A stretch of 60,000 bases of DNA from Adiantum capillus-veneris (GCA_014529385.2 CM043945.1:139531241-139591240); one strand, 5' to 3'. Positions 19,651 through 31,065 are shown, counted from the stretch's first letter. The notes: generated from the letters alone by a model not told the origin. Made by a program: numbers and translations.

Positions 19651-20385
19651 AAGCACCAAGGTGGTGTTTTGTGATTCTTGCTCTTTATGTGCTATTAGGA
19701 GATTGACTGAGTGGATGCCCACCTGGCCGAGCACATAGTTGAACACCACATTTGTACTCTTATTATTTTGCCATGCTAGTGGTGATACTCTGTGTTGATC
19801 TTGATTCCCGCGTAGCAGGTCAATTCCTTTAGTTGTAATTCTATCATGACATTTGTAAAGGTCCATGTGAACCCGCCAGTGGCCATTTAGACTCCCTAGT
19901 TATAAAGGTCAATAACCTTAATGTAAAAATGAGGCTTATCTCTGGAAGAAGAGAAGGATCTCTAAAAACGTACGCTCAAGCTATGAAGTTGCTCCAACAA
20001 GTTAACTTGTATTTGACTTTTCCAATGATTGGGTAATTTGTTTTTAATTACAAAACTTGTATGGTGCTCCTCTCTCTTTGCCTTTTCATTCAAATGTAAG
20101 AATTGTCAAATTTGATGTGGTTAGTAACTACGTGTTGTTAGCGTACAATCAACAACGAAAAAAAGTGCCTCTATAGCCTTGTACAAGTCAGATCGTCGAA
20201 AAGAAAAGATATTACACTGCCAAGACCGCCTGTGTGATAAGCACTTGTAAAGATTTATTAAGGACCCTTCTAGCATGAAATACACTTGAAATTAGGAGAA
20301 ACCAAGGACATAAATACGTAGCGCATCTTGAGTAGATGTTTGTAGAGCATCCATACGCTACAAATAGTTAAAAGATGAAAGAGGT
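19651..20385 (+). repeat. LTR-like debris with a TATAAAGGTC promoter
   Basis: No gene. 19848-20135 aligns loosely with 30690-30925: both have TATAAAGGTC (19901-19910 and 30711-30720), CGTACG, TTGCTCCAAC, then CCTCT...CATTCAA and a GACTACG or AACTACG end. This looks like two diverged R-U5 regions of one LTR family. No partner LTR or PBS found. Confidence 0.4.
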
Positions 20386-21917
20386 ATGGCCATTGAAAGT
20401 TGGGGGTGCACTATGCTCAAAAACCAGCTCTCTAAAAAGTTTGCAGGTGTTGCAGAGAGTTGCAGCCATAAAAATGCGGCCTATTTCTATCTTTTATCCA
20501 AGAAATCGTTTCTCTCTCCTCAATTGACATGGATCTCTTTGAAGGTTCCATTTAATTGGTCCATTTTTGGGCTCTACTTTAGTATGAGGTGAGGAGTCGA
20601 TGCCTTTTGGCCCAAGGGAAGGGGTGGGGCTTGTGTCCAGGGGACCAAAATTGAGGGGAGGCACTTGGGCAGCCCCTATGAACTCAGAAAATGCATCCCC
20701 ATCTCCCAAGATTCCACAAGACCAACAAGCCAAGCTCCTCCCAAGTGATACAACTGAAATGAGCTCCCAACTTGCCCTTTATAACCCCCATTTTCTCCTC
20801 ACCCCTTCCCATGTGGGATAATTCCCACTTCCACATGGAAACTTCCTCCTCCTTCCCATTTCCTTCACATCCCACAGAAAATTTCTAGCCCACCCTTTTC
20901 TTAGGAACATGGTGCACCGCTCCGGCCACCAAATGCGACACTGTAAAGCATGACTCGCCGCACGACTAAAAATACTGATTGAAAAACATCTTTTCGAGAC
21001 TCAAACAACCCAAAACTCTAGTTAATAGCCCGAGAAAAACCAAACCTTTATACATGAATTTTTACATGGTCACTCCGAAGACTCGAAGCACTATGTACAC
21101 ATATATACATGAGGCTAGTTAGCAAGCTTTTTTGGCATGATTTACTAGATTTATGCTCATCCAAAAAATGCATGACAACATTAGTAAGCCTAATCTGAGT
21201 GCTTAAATCATTGTTTATAGTCATTTTGACCATAGGAGAGTATTGCTAGGCCATATAGAGACATTTTTGGTATGTTCTATTGTAGTTTTCATGATGGATC
21301 TTGATTTCGGTACCTTGTTGTATTTCAACAAGAGTTGGTAGAACAGTGTTCCTAGGTGTCTTAGATCTCCTCCTAAAATTTTGTCGCATTTCGAGTCCGT
21401 TCGAGTGCCAAATGTCATGATGAACTAGAGTTGTGTTTTGTTTTTTGTTTTGACTTTATTTTGAATTTAAAATCTAGCGGGTGAAACCATATCATGTAGC
21501 ATATCTATGGAAAGAGCTCGATGCATAGATTACAAATCTATGATCTCCACTCAAATCAAAGATCATATGTGGGAGTTATGGAAGGCCAAAAATCATAAAA
21601 TTTCCCACCTACTTTTTGGGGAGAAAAGTGCATCCTTTGACCACTCTTACACATCTCTTACACACCCACCATTCTAGCACACATGGCATACACTTATTCG
21701 TCAAAATGTTAATCACCTCCATAAGATCATGGAAAATAAAGAGGCCCTCCTACACCCCATCCTCTTCCTAATGTATTGCTTTGACCAAGTTTTCTTGAAA
21801 GAAAAACTAAAAAATCACATCAAAATTGGTTGATAGGGAAAAAACAACAAAAAAAGCATTTCAAACACAAAATTTGGGGGTTTTCAACTTTTTGAGATCC
21901 AAATTCAAAAAGGGGGA
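20386..21917. other. Stretch with no recognised feature
   Basis: Unique-looking sequence. A moderately GC-rich part (20600-20880) includes CCTTTATAACCCCC, which could be a promoter, and an inverted CATGTGG...CCACATGG near 20808-20840. Open frames are short and unlike known proteins. Confidence 0.4.
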
Positions 21918-22031
21918 GACTTGGCTTCTATAAGGAATAGATAACCATCAAAACAAAATTCATGGAAAGGGGATGACTTGGCTTCTATAAGGAATAGATA
22001 ACCATCAAAACAAAATTCATGGAAAGATGTT
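21918..22031. repeat. 57 bp tandem duplication
   Basis: GACTTGGCTTCTATAAGG begins at 21918 and again at 21975, and the two units are nearly identical through ATTCATGGAAAG. It lies directly before the first GATC palindrome at 22038. Confidence 0.9.
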
Positions 22032-22037
22032 GTCAAA

Positions 22038-22854
22038 CATGGATCACAACCCATGTACCTTATGAAAATTGGGACTGATTTTTGACAAGTACACCCCTGA
22101 TAACTAGTGGAGAAACTTTGCCAAAAGGGACCATAGCAAAAAATTACAAAAAGTGGATCAAAACACCAAAATTCTGCTAGATAGTAAAAAACCGCAAGAT
22201 AGAAAAAAACCTCACTTTTGACTGGGAAAAATTTGTTCAAATTCAAAAAGAAGTATTGGAGTAGACTATTGCCACTGTAGGTAATTATCAGGCCAAATTA
22301 GCTGTTTAGATGTGATGGAACATGGATCACGATCCATGTACCTCATCAAAATTTTTGCCAAAATAACTGAAATGCAAAAAAGTTGTAAAGAGTTGTCAAA
22401 AGCGCCAAAAATAGAACATTGTCAAAACTATCACAGCAGACTGTAGAAGTTAGTTTTGGCTAGGAAAAACTCATCCATTTTTAAAAATTTCTTCATGAGC
22501 AGGCTACAAACATGCTAAGCTATCAGCCCACTAAAGATTAAGTACAGAGTGGTGGGACATGGGTCGTGATCCATCTACCCTGAGAAATTTTTGGACAAAA
22601 ACTTTATCAGCATGTAGCATATACCATTGTGAACAAATGTCTCCAAAGGAGTTTTGTCAAAAAAGTCCAAAAAACTCATCAAAAGTGTCAAATACACTTC
22701 AAGGTAAAAACCTAGGGATTGAATTTTGCATGGCCTAAACAAGTCCAGATCACACAAAAATCATATAGCAAGGATCACAAGACCAAGGGAAAGCTGTGTG
22801 CTAAGTTTGAGTGTAACCTAACGTAGAGGTACATGGATCGTGATCCATGTTCCT
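22038..22854 (+). repeat. Palindromic GATC repeat array 1 (four units)
   Basis: CATGGATCACGATCCATG followed by TACCTC (22321-22343) is a near-perfect 18 bp palindrome. Variants are at 22038-22060, 22558-22580 and 22832-22854. Spacings are 283, 237 and 274 bases, and the sequences between also align loosely, so these are old tandem units of about 240-285 bp with the palindrome as the best-kept part. No coding sequence. Confidence 0.75.
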
Positions 22855-24790
22855 CTGTCTCACATATTAAAACTAATCTTGTATCATAGCTAGAGGACAT
22901 CACAAGGAGTCTAGTGATTTTTTCAAAAGTAAAATTGGATGTCAAAAACTAGACCAAAAGCCCAAAACCACCAAGTAGACTGAGTAAGTTCCATAATTGA
23001 CCTGAATTTCAATCCAGAGGTCCATTTTCAAAAAAACTTGACACCAAAGGACCTACTAGTCATGCTCACTCTAATGGTACTGATAGCCGTTTTTTGTCTC
23101 TCAAAATTTTTTCTTAATGAGCCACTTCACACAATAAAAACACCTTAGTATCATGGCTAAGCTTGCTCTTGCATTGTACATAGGCGTGTGTGTTAGGACT
23201 CTTTTCCATATTTTCTTAAAAATCTTCATGGAGCTAGTCATCAGGTTAGGTTAAAAAAGTAAAAATAAATAAATAAATAAATATATATATATTATGGTTG
23301 TATTCGTGTATAATATATTTCTTATAAAAGACCTAAGCATAGCATTATTTTCTCAATTTATTCGGCAATTGTGTAAATATGTAGACCTAAGTGTGCATTT
23401 TTTCTAAATCTCTTTGCATCCTTTCATGGCATGAAATATTTATATGTTAGTGTGTACATACCCCATAATATTTATTTTTACAAAATAAACCCATGCGTTT
23501 CATCCCGCACCCTTGTGGAAGTCGAAATTTGTTTCTACACTGTCACTCACTTTCACCATATATTTTCTCGCTTGCATATTTTTCTCTTTCACCCAAATAC
23601 AAAATAAAATACTCCTATCATGATATTCCTTCATGGGTCCTGCACATATTTTTTTCCATACACCATGTGCTCATAAAGACAAGGGCTAGGAAAAATCCAA
23701 GCACTAGGTCTATCATGTGCAGTTGTTTTTTATTCTTCAAAATTCATCATCCATGCATGTGGAAGGTCCACTTGGATTCCTTAGGTCATGGCATGGCTCA
23801 TGGGGGGCTCACCTTTGGATGTATAAGGAGATATCAACCAAAAAGGGTCCCACATAAGCACCTTTGCTGTCCCACAATACATAGCTTTTTAAGAGAATTT
23901 TGGCACCCTTCTATCATCCGAATCAGCAAAAGTTATCAACATACAAAATGTAGCTTGTGAGCTGAATTATTTTACATAAATATTTCAGCATTTTTGGAGA
24001 AAAGCACGAATTCTAGTAAATTTTTTGGTGCGACCAAGTCTGCCCATTCTATGCACACAAGGATCCTCTCACTCTTCTCTCGCATTTTCACACTCCCACC
24101 CACATACACTCTCATCCCTCTCCATCATCCTTTAAAATGTAAATATTTCCATGCCCCTCTTACCTTCTTCACCATCTCTCCTTCCCCTCTTACCACCATA
24201 GCCTTCTACATGCACATATGCTCTCATAATGATCTCTACTATCCCCAAATTACAATTTCATGCTAACTCCTCGAAAAGGCATGAATGTTTTGCACTTTAT
24301 CCTTGCATAGCCTTTGCAAATCAGAGATTTTTCATCAATAATCCTCATCTTCATTGTGGAGATCAACCGTGAAGTTGGCGCAAGAAGCAAAAGAAGAAGA
24401 AGAAGAAGAACCAGTGGTCATTTTCATAAGGGTGAGTCCATAACTCTTGGAGTTTTCATCAATCTCAAGAGCTCATCCACCTCATTCACCCTTGGTTCCA
24501 TGACAATCAAGTCATCATCATTTTTGTAAATATGCTCACTAACATTTTCTAGTGATCACTAACAAACTAACCCTTCTTGTAAATTGCACCCTCTACTATC
24601 TACTAGAGTAGGCACCTCCAAGTTACTCACCTCTCTCTCCTTTCACTCTCAATAATTCTTCCCCTTGAGCCCACATCCATGTGGCTTAAGGGATAAGGAA
24701 GACCCACTCGCATTTAAAAAATAAAAATATTTCCTAATCTCTTGTTTTGTCAATAAAATTCATTAGAACTAATCCTAATCAAAGCTTCCA
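22855..24790. other. AT-rich stretch without a gene; probable upstream part of element C 5' LTR
   Basis: It holds (AAAT)n and (AT)n at 23261-23293 and a short (GAA)n at 24390-24410. Open frames are short and show no known domain. The left boundary of the element C LTR must lie in here or just right of it but cannot be placed without its partner LTR. Confidence 0.4.
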
Positions 24791-24796
24791 AAAACC

Positions 24797-24804
24797 TATA
24801 AATA
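24797..24804 (+). promoter_or_regulatory. TATA box of element C 5' LTR
   Basis: CCTATAAATAGAGCCC is a strong plant TATA box. Transcription would start about 30 bases on, near the CTCCTTG at 24815-24825, and run through the PBS at 25661 into the micro-ORFs and gag. Confidence 0.6.
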
Positions 24805-25310
24805 GAGCCCATCTCTCCTTGTAAAAGGCATCTCTACACCATTGCACACTAGATTGTGTGTAGCACACGCCAGTTCTATCTTGGTTGTAAGGAGAGAGAA
24901 AGCTTTCTATATACCATCACTTTGGTGCATAGAAAAGCTTGAGCTAGTTTAGTGAGTGCGAGTAGAAGATATCTTTCTACCATTGTTGTATCTACCCCAA
25001 CATCAATGAATTGGTAGTTTTGGGTACAATTTCATGTCCAAAGGCTCACACTTCTCCTCCAATTTGGTTTAGCAAACTCATTCAGCTTCATAAGGTGACT
25101 TGTTTCATTGAAGTTTGTTGTTTTGTTGCTTGTCCTTGTGATTCATTGGCTATTGTTTGTTGGCTACCATTGTAAAAGGGTGGATGGTGAGAGGGCTCCC
25201 ATAACCCTAAGAATATGTGCTAGTGATGCTATAACCAAATCTTGTCACTTGAATCCGCAAGCTCTAGGTGCCTTCTTGGGAAAATCATAAGGTTGAAGCT
25301 AAGTTGTACA

Positions 25311-25313
<3 letters not shown>

Positions 25314-25399
<86 letters not shown>
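25314..25399. repeat. (TC)43 microsatellite in element C LTR
   Basis: Pure TC dinucleotide run of about 86 bases between the TATA box and the LTR end, so it would be in the transcribed R-U5 or leader portion. It creates the artificial Arg-Glu open frame on the minus strand. Confidence 0.98.
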
Positions 25400-25402
<3 letters not shown>

Positions 25403-25660
25403 TTTTAGTGCGTGAGAGTGTTCCATTGGTGTTAGGGTTAGTGTAAAGTCCTTACTTGATTTTGGGTTTCTCTAACTCCCTTTTTTTGTGTCCTAGTTCG
25501 CTTTTAAACTAGGTGGTGCCCCTTGTGTAGTTGGGTTTGGCTGTGGTTTTTTTATTTTGATGTGCTTGTGGTTGCCCCAACACCAATTGAGCAACACGGG
25601 AGCCTTGAGGGGTGTTTAGAGGTCCCCTCTCTTGTTGCCCGCCCCGGACCACCTCAATTT

Positions 25661-25678
25661 TGGTGCCCCCATTGAGGA
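25661..25678 (+). promoter_or_regulatory. Element C primer-binding site candidate
   Basis: TGGTGCCCCCATTGAGGA follows an LTR-like ...CCTCA end (25656) by four bases. It closely parallels the B site TGGCGCCCCCACGGAGGATC in sequence and position, so both probably use the same tRNA. The tRNA itself is not identified. Confidence 0.6.
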
Positions 25679-25734
25679 ACGAGCAGTTGTGTTAGCATAC
25701 ACAAGGTAAGTCTTCAAAAACTACTTGTGTTTAC

Positions 25735-25971
25735 ATGAACAGTCCACCACCTCCTAATCCTGCTCATGCAATTCAATTTCATCAGTTTTATTGGGTGCAA
25801 GGGATTAGGATAAATGTTTGGATTGATAGGAAAATATTTTTTCAACAACGTATTGTATTCCTCTTTGGTGCTGAAGCATTAAGAGATACTCTACAATCCC
25901 CAAATCCTATTATACTCCCACTTCTAGACTATGATGTCTCTTTTGATGTGCATGTGTTTATCTTGTTTTAG
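25735..25971 (+). CDS. Micro-ORF C-a, leader protein of unknown function
   Basis: 78 residues: MNSPPPPNPAHAIQFHQFYW, then IRINVWIDRKIFFQQRIVFL, FGAEALRDTLQSP, NPIILPLLDYDVSF and DVHVFILF. Homologous to E-a and to the B ORF at 59225-59404. It is the first ORF after the PBS, eight bases ahead of C-b and upstream of gag. The QQR(I/L)hF-x-FG core followed by a DY and a hydrophobic end is loosely reminiscent of the second half of ubiquitin-fold proteins; that is speculation. No known family is recognised. Confidence 0.75.
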   Translation: MNSPPPPNPAHAIQFHQFYWVQGIRINVWIDRKIFFQQRIVFLFGAEALRDTLQSPNPIILPLLDYDVSFDVHVFILF

Positions 25972-25979
25972 CTAGGTTA

Positions 25980-26201
25980 ATGAATCAAGAGGACTTGTAT
26001 CGTACATTCATTCCTTTGGCTGGACAAGACGTGCATATAATAGTTGGCACAAAGTTACAATTTCAACGTGTTTTGTGTTGTATGTTTAAACCTAGGCAAG
26101 TAGCGGCTATCAATGCTTCAGTCAATCCGTTCATTTTTCCATTGATTTGCTACGATCTAAGATTGATGTTTACATTTTCATTCTATTTTGAAATTTTATA
26201 A
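25980..26201 (+). CDS. Micro-ORF C-b, paralogue of C-a
   Basis: MNQEDLYRTFIPLAGQD, VHIIVGTKLQFQRVLCCMF, NASVNPFIFPLICYD. It is the direct counterpart of E-b, with the same MNQEDLY start. The last residues are out of frame: a one-base shift after YDL would restore a DVYIFILF-type ending like the other members. It lies 30 bases before the gag ATG region. Together C-a and C-b form a two-gene leader cassette. Confidence 0.7.
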   Translation: MNQEDLYRTFIPLAGQDVHIIVGTKLQFQRVLCCMFKPRQVAAINASVNPFIFPLICYDLRLMFTFSFYFEIL

Positions 26202-26230
26202 ACAAAAAATAAAAAAATAAAAAGAAATTT

Positions 26231-27379
26231 TTGAGTAAAACCAACAACAACATGGATACAAGTAGGCAAATGAGTGGCAACCACCTCTTGTTCTCTGGAG
26301 AGCCTGGGGAGGATGGAGAATTGTTCTTAGCAAATTTCAAAATGTCTTGCCGTATCAAGAAGATAGTAACTGATCAAGAACGTGTAGAAATGTTTGAGGT
26401 AGTCCTTAGGAAAGATTCTAGCACTTGGTTTGACTGTTTGCCTGAGGAAGTCAAGGGGAATTACACAGAAGTTTTGAATCGTTTTAAGAACTACTTCTTT
26501 GATCTCCAAAACACTCAAAAATTATGGCAAGACATTGTTTCTCACAAGCAAGAGTTTCTACATCTTTGAGCTCTATGGATACGAAATGTTGCTAACCTTG
26601 GTGATGGTGCATAATTTCTAAAGAAGGAGAGGTTCATAGCCGGACTCTTTCCCGACCTTAAGGTAAAAGTAGAGGCGGGTGCACCTGCTACCTTTGATGC
26701 AGCTGAAACTAGGGCTGTTGAGAAATATAGGAAACTCAAGTGCTTAAGGGGAGAGGTTCCAATAGAAGGTCTTAGACCCAAAGGTAAGTCACAAGCATCA
26801 ACATCTAGGGATCTTCCTAAGGTAACAACGGAAGTGATTGAGAAGTTAAATGAATCTTTAAGCAGCCTCTCAATTCACCTTCCATAAGTTATAGGTCCAA
26901 ATGGACAAGCAAAGAAGTCTGAAGAGAGAGATCCACGACCTAGGAGAGTCTTGCAATGTTGGAATTGCCGAGAGTCTGTACATGGGATGTATAATTGTCC
27001 TTGGCTCCGTCGAGATCCAAGTAGACCTAACTTGAATTACCCAGTGATGAATGCAGGTGAAGGAGCTGGTGAACAACCGAGGCTTCTACAAAGGCCAAAT
27101 GGACCAAGACCACCTCCACAAGGGGTGGAAGGAGTTCCACCTTTTCCTGACCCAAATGTCAATGTTGTAGAAGTCACACAATCCAAAGAGGGTGACATTG
27201 AAGCAAATGGCATCAAACGTGGGCAAGGAAAAGGTAAGGAAAAGGAAGGAGTAACGTCACAAAGTGACCATGGACGAGGAAGGAAACCAAGGAAGCCAAG
27301 AGGACCCGGCACCGCATTAACCTTCGAGACTTCCCTCTTGGACATGGTATGGCTCCTTACAACCTTATGGAGGACATGA
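26231..27379 (+). pseudogene. Element C gag
   Basis: 26231-26569 encodes a Gag N-terminal half (FSGEPGEDGELFLANFKM, then a retrotransposon-gag pattern with TWFDCLPEEVKGNY). After a stop, 26630-26880 continues (FIAGLFPDLKVKVEAGAP), and 26951-27379 has the knuckle CWNCRESVHGMYNC (CX2CX4HX4C) and a Pro/Lys/Arg-rich tail. At least three lesions. Nucleocapsid-type RNA packaging role by family. Confidence 0.8.
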
Positions 27380-28434
27380 GAGGTAAAGGTCCAAGCATGT
27401 CATGTCCTCAATTTCTTGCATTGTGCCCACAAGTTAGGAGGGAGTTAACAAAGGTAGTTATAACTAGGAGAAGGACCAAAGAAAATGTTCCTATTGTTAA
27501 AATTTCACATGCCCAAATGAATGAGGATATTACACCTGTGCTAGATTTCTATATCAAGGGAAAACTAGTTAGGAAGGGTCTAGTGGATGGGAGCACACAA
27601 ATTTACATCATGACAGAGGACCTTATGCAGAGACTAGGCATGCACATTCATGAGACACCTGCAATCAAAGTGAAAATGGCAAATAATAGCAAGGCTAGGT
27701 GTTTGGGAGTGTGTAAGAATGTTTCTGTGGAAGATTTCGGCATTAAGAAGGCTGTTGATTTCTATGTTATGTCTACAAGGGGAAATGGCTATCCATTTAT
27801 CCTAGGTAGACCATGGCTAATGAGGATGCGAGCTTTGCAAGATTGGGAAAGCAAAAAGTTGATTTGCAGGAATGAAAATCACAAGAAGGTTGTCTTTGAC
27901 ATGAAGGAGCAACGTCAAGAGGAGATCCAGGAGGAATCTTCTCAAAGTGAAATCAGGGATGATTGGATCGATGACACCTCGGAAGAAGAAAGCAGTGGTA
28001 GCACTACGGAGGAGGAGTCATCCATTGAAGTAATGGGTGTAAGTTTTAGGCCAAATAATGAAGAGACATCTTGCCAAGGTTTAAAAGAGGTAGGCCCCCA
28101 GGAGAACCAAAGTTTTCATGATGAAAAAATTCTAGATGGTATGTTGTCAAAGACTCTTACTTGGGAGGAAAGAGAGGGGTTGAAAAATGTGCTAAGAAAG
28201 TTTCCTAGGATTTTTGATAATGATTACACAGATGTACGTGGAGTGGATTCCATTCAACACAAGATCGAGCTAAAGCCAGAGGCCAAACCTAAAGCACAAA
28301 AGCTACGAAGGTTAGGAGCCATCAAAGAGCAAGCACTACTCAAAGAGGTGAGGAAGCTTCTAGCAGCAGGGTTCATCTACCCCGTAGAGAATTCTGAGTG
28401 GGTCTCTCCAGTTGTGGTCACCCCAAAAAAAGAA
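27349..28434 (+). pseudogene. Element C protease and acidic linker, leading into RT
   Basis: Open for 389 codons to 28518 in this frame. LVDGSTQIYIMTEDLMQRLG is the active-site region (D-G-S/T instead of D-S/T-G), then MANNSKARCLGV and GYPFILGRPWLMRMRALQDW. An acidic Ser/Glu linker (SEEESSGSTTEEESS) precedes the RT N-terminus (LRRLGAIKEQ, EWVSPVVVTPKK). The frame breaks in the A7 run near 28428, where RT continues one frame over. Confidence 0.82.
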
Positions 28435-29099
28435 TGGCAAGTGGAGGGTATGTGTCGATTATCGTCCACTCAACGAGGCAACAAAAAGGGATCACTTTCC
28501 CCTCCCATTTCAAGATGAGATTCTTAATGAGGTAGCAGGTAAACAAAAGTACACGGTATGTGATGGCTACTCTGGTTACTTTCAAATAGGTATTGCATTG
28601 GAGGATCAATTAAAAACAACTGTCATCACTCCTTGGAGTTGTTTTGCTTTTAAAGTCATGCTGTTTGGTTTGAAAAATTCTCCAGAAATGTTTCAACGAT
28701 TCATGAACATGGTTTCTCAAGCATTCTTTGGGAAGTCTATTAGAGTATTCATAGATGATTTTTGTATCTATAGCTTTAAATAATTGCATCTATAGAAGGT
28801 AGAAGAAGGCTTGAAGAAGCTTTATAGGTCAACTCAATCCCGACAAGTGCCACATAGGTGAGGATGAAGTGATCTTGCTTCGTCACAAGGTTTCTTCCAA
28901 AGGCATTGAGGTAGATCCAGCAAAGGCACAAGCTCTCATTAAGCTACCATCACCAAAGATTCTTAAGGAGGTAATTTCATTTATTCGAAAGGTGAAGTAC
29001 ATGTCACGCTTCATTCACTTGGCATCGGAGTTACTTCACCCCCTCCAAAAGTTGACACAACATGTAGAGTTTGCATGGTCTGATGAGCTTGAAGAGTAA
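28412..29099 (+). pseudogene. Element C reverse transcriptase
   Basis: NGKWRVCVDYRPLNEATKRD, FPLPFQDEI, VCDGYSGYFQIGIALED, LFGLKNSPEMFQRFM and catalytic FIDDFCIYSF, then a stop at about 28782. A second frame has LLRHKVSSKGIEVDPAKAQAL and FIRKVKYMSRFIHLASEL, the thumb and connection region. Ty3-type RT, disrupted at least twice. Confidence 0.88.
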
Positions 29100-29114
29100 T
29101 TTTCTTGTATAAAA

Positions 29115-30015
29115 ATGGTTTTGGCGGAACTACCAACACTCATGCGTCCACGTTGGGAGTTTACATTCTTTGTGAGCTCAAGTGTGGGTAAAGAGACATT
29201 GGGTGCGGTATTGTTGCAGCAAGATCCTCATAACACTAGGATGTGGCCTGTCTACTTTGCTAGCCGGGTCATGAATGCACTTGAAAATGATTACACAGAA
29301 GTAGAATCTATGATGCTTTTTCTTGTCTTTCCAGATAGTGAGAAATTTTAGATCCTACCTCTTGCCAAAACCCTTGATCATAATCACTGCGGAAAACTTG
29401 TTTCCTTGGGTTTCATCTCAAATGACACTAAGTCCCAGGATTTCAAAATGGATCATGGAACTGCAAGATTTCCAATACTCTTTCAGAGAAGAAGATAGTG
29501 TACATGCACAATTAGCAGGGATTTTCACTTATAGAGTGCATGAAAGGAACATCAAGGTGCCTGAAGTGAAAACCCTACCCTTACCACCACCAAGGCATTT
29601 ACATAATGCATTCACCTTGTTCTTTGATGGAGCATTTAAGAAGGATACAAGAAAAGCAAGGGGAGGGCTTGTGTTGCTTGATTCAAATGGTGAGGTTGTT
29701 ATGAAACAGCATGTGAATTTTCCCGGTTCCACGAGAAACAATGAAGCAAAGTACGACATACTAATCCATGGTTTGTAGATGTGTGTTTCTCAAAAGATAC
29801 GGTGTCTCATGGTAAAAGGGGATGCACTTCTCATTGTGAAGCAAATTTTAGGTATTTGGGATTGTAAGAATGAAAGGCTAAGGCAAAGGGTTCATGCCAT
29901 CCGTAAACTCTTCATCAATTTGAAGAAGTACAATTGTATCATATTCCTAGGAAACAAAATGAAGATGCTGATTTTATTGCCCAAAAATCAGTTGCATGTG
30001 TGGAGAGTGAAGTGA
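29115..30015 (+). pseudogene. Element C dual RNase H region
   Basis: The first domain (29115-29530) reads FFVSSSVGKETLGAVLLQQD, YFASRVMNALENDYTEVE and IITAENLFPW. The first Asp is Ser and TDH is gone, so it is decayed as in A and B. The second (29600-30000) reads LFFDGAFKKDTRKARGGLVL, RNNEAKYDILIHGL, MVKGDALLIVKQILG and, after a frameshift, YHIPRKQNEDADFIAQ, keeping the D-E-D-D set. Frameshifts at about 29340, 29777 and 29940. Confidence 0.85.
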
Positions 30016-30497
30016 AGGTCATCATGGCAGCAACAGTGATAAAGCAACCAAGGTACCAGGGGATGGAGTCATTGGCTCCCATTGTGAGCTACATTTTAGA
30101 GGGCGAGTTTCTTGAGGGCTTCACAAAGGCTCAAAAGTGGAGGCTCATTAAGAAGGCGAGTTCATGTTTGTTTTTGGAAGGTGCCCTCTACCCAAGGGGA
30201 AAAGATCAAGTTTGTAGGAGAATATCGACAACCAAGGAGATTCCAACCATTCTTGAAGGTTTGCATGAGGAAGCGTGTGGTGGTCATTTTGCACAGGAAC
30301 TCACTGCAAAAAAGATTTTGCTTGCCGGGTATGTTTGGCCAAGCTTGCACATTGATGTTCAACATTGGTGTAAAAGCTGCCACAATTGTCAGATTAATGG
30401 AAACAAGCGCCTGTTACATGGTCCACGTTAGTTAGTCCTTGCAAATGGTCCGTTTGAAAAATGGAGCATTGATACTATGGGTCCATTGCCTAGGGCT
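29934..30497 (+). pseudogene. Element C integrase, truncated
   Basis: Zinc-finger region HEEACGGHFAQELTAKKILLAG, YVWPSLHIDVQHWCKSCHNCQ (HHCC complete), then after a stop FEKWSIDTMGPLP, the start of the catalytic core with its first Asp. The sequence breaks at about 30497 into unrelated LTR-like DNA. The rest of integrase and the 3' LTR are absent from the window. Confidence 0.85.
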
Positions 30498-30930
30498 GTT
30501 TGGCGGAGGAAGCGACGAAGCTGCGGTTTCCAGAGAAGGAGTCATATTTTAGTGGGAAACCCTTGTAAAATTGTTTTGTATGAGAGCATCTCTAAGCCGA
30601 GAACTTGTAAATGAATTTATGATTATTTTTCTTGGAGCAATTTTATTTTAGAGAGCCAGTTAGAAGTTTAGGAGCTTTTGGCCGAACAAGCCGTTTGTAA
30701 AGACCTAAACTATAAAGGTCAAGTTGTGTAAGTTTGAACATTATCTTTTTTATGAGAAACTGAGAAGACAGCGTACGTTTGAGAGCTTCTTCTTGCTCCA
30801 ACTTGTAATCCTCCCTACTGTGGCTACGGTAATCCAAATTCAGACTCATTTATTGCATTGTGTTCCTCTTACTTTGCTCTTCCATTCAAGTATAATCATT
30901 CAAGATTCGGTGTAGGTTTTTGACTACGAG
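30498..30930 (+). repeat. LTR-like fragment joined to truncated element C
   Basis: It starts TGTTTGGCGGAGG, has TATAAAGGTC at 30711-30720, and ends in CT-rich then GTTTTTGACTACGAG. It is similar to 19848-20135 (see there). It could be a 5' LTR of F or a separate solo LTR; it does not match the sequence after F's PPT at 47803, which argues against it being F's own LTR. Confidence 0.4.
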
Positions 30931-31065
30931 TTTGAGACCTTAAATCGCTTTTTTGAGTGTTTAAAAAACGTATTTTATGTTGTTTTGACCCTCGGAGAGG
31001 CTTTAGGGACCCTAAAACGACCCTTTAGGATCACTTGTTCACTGTTTTTGTTGACTTTGGGACGA

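Noticed and set aside
20386-21250. Possible host gene fragment
   Set aside because: Short frames without recognisable domains; no splice pattern or coding continuity.
22038-22854. CRISPR-like array
   Set aside because: Units are spaced 237-283 bases apart with similar, not unique, sequence between them and a plant context.
25108-25290. 60-codon ORF with a signal-peptide-like start in the element C LTR
   Set aside because: Hydrophobic Leu/Val start looks suggestive, but it is in the transcribed LTR region with no homologue in the window; chance is the simpler view.
25229-25426. Arg-Glu repeat protein
   Set aside because: Translation of the (TC)n microsatellite.
25700-25712. Splice-donor-like AAGGTAAGT just after the element C PBS
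   Set aside because: No acceptor at a believable distance; E has GGTTAGTAA in the similar place, so the donor is not conserved.
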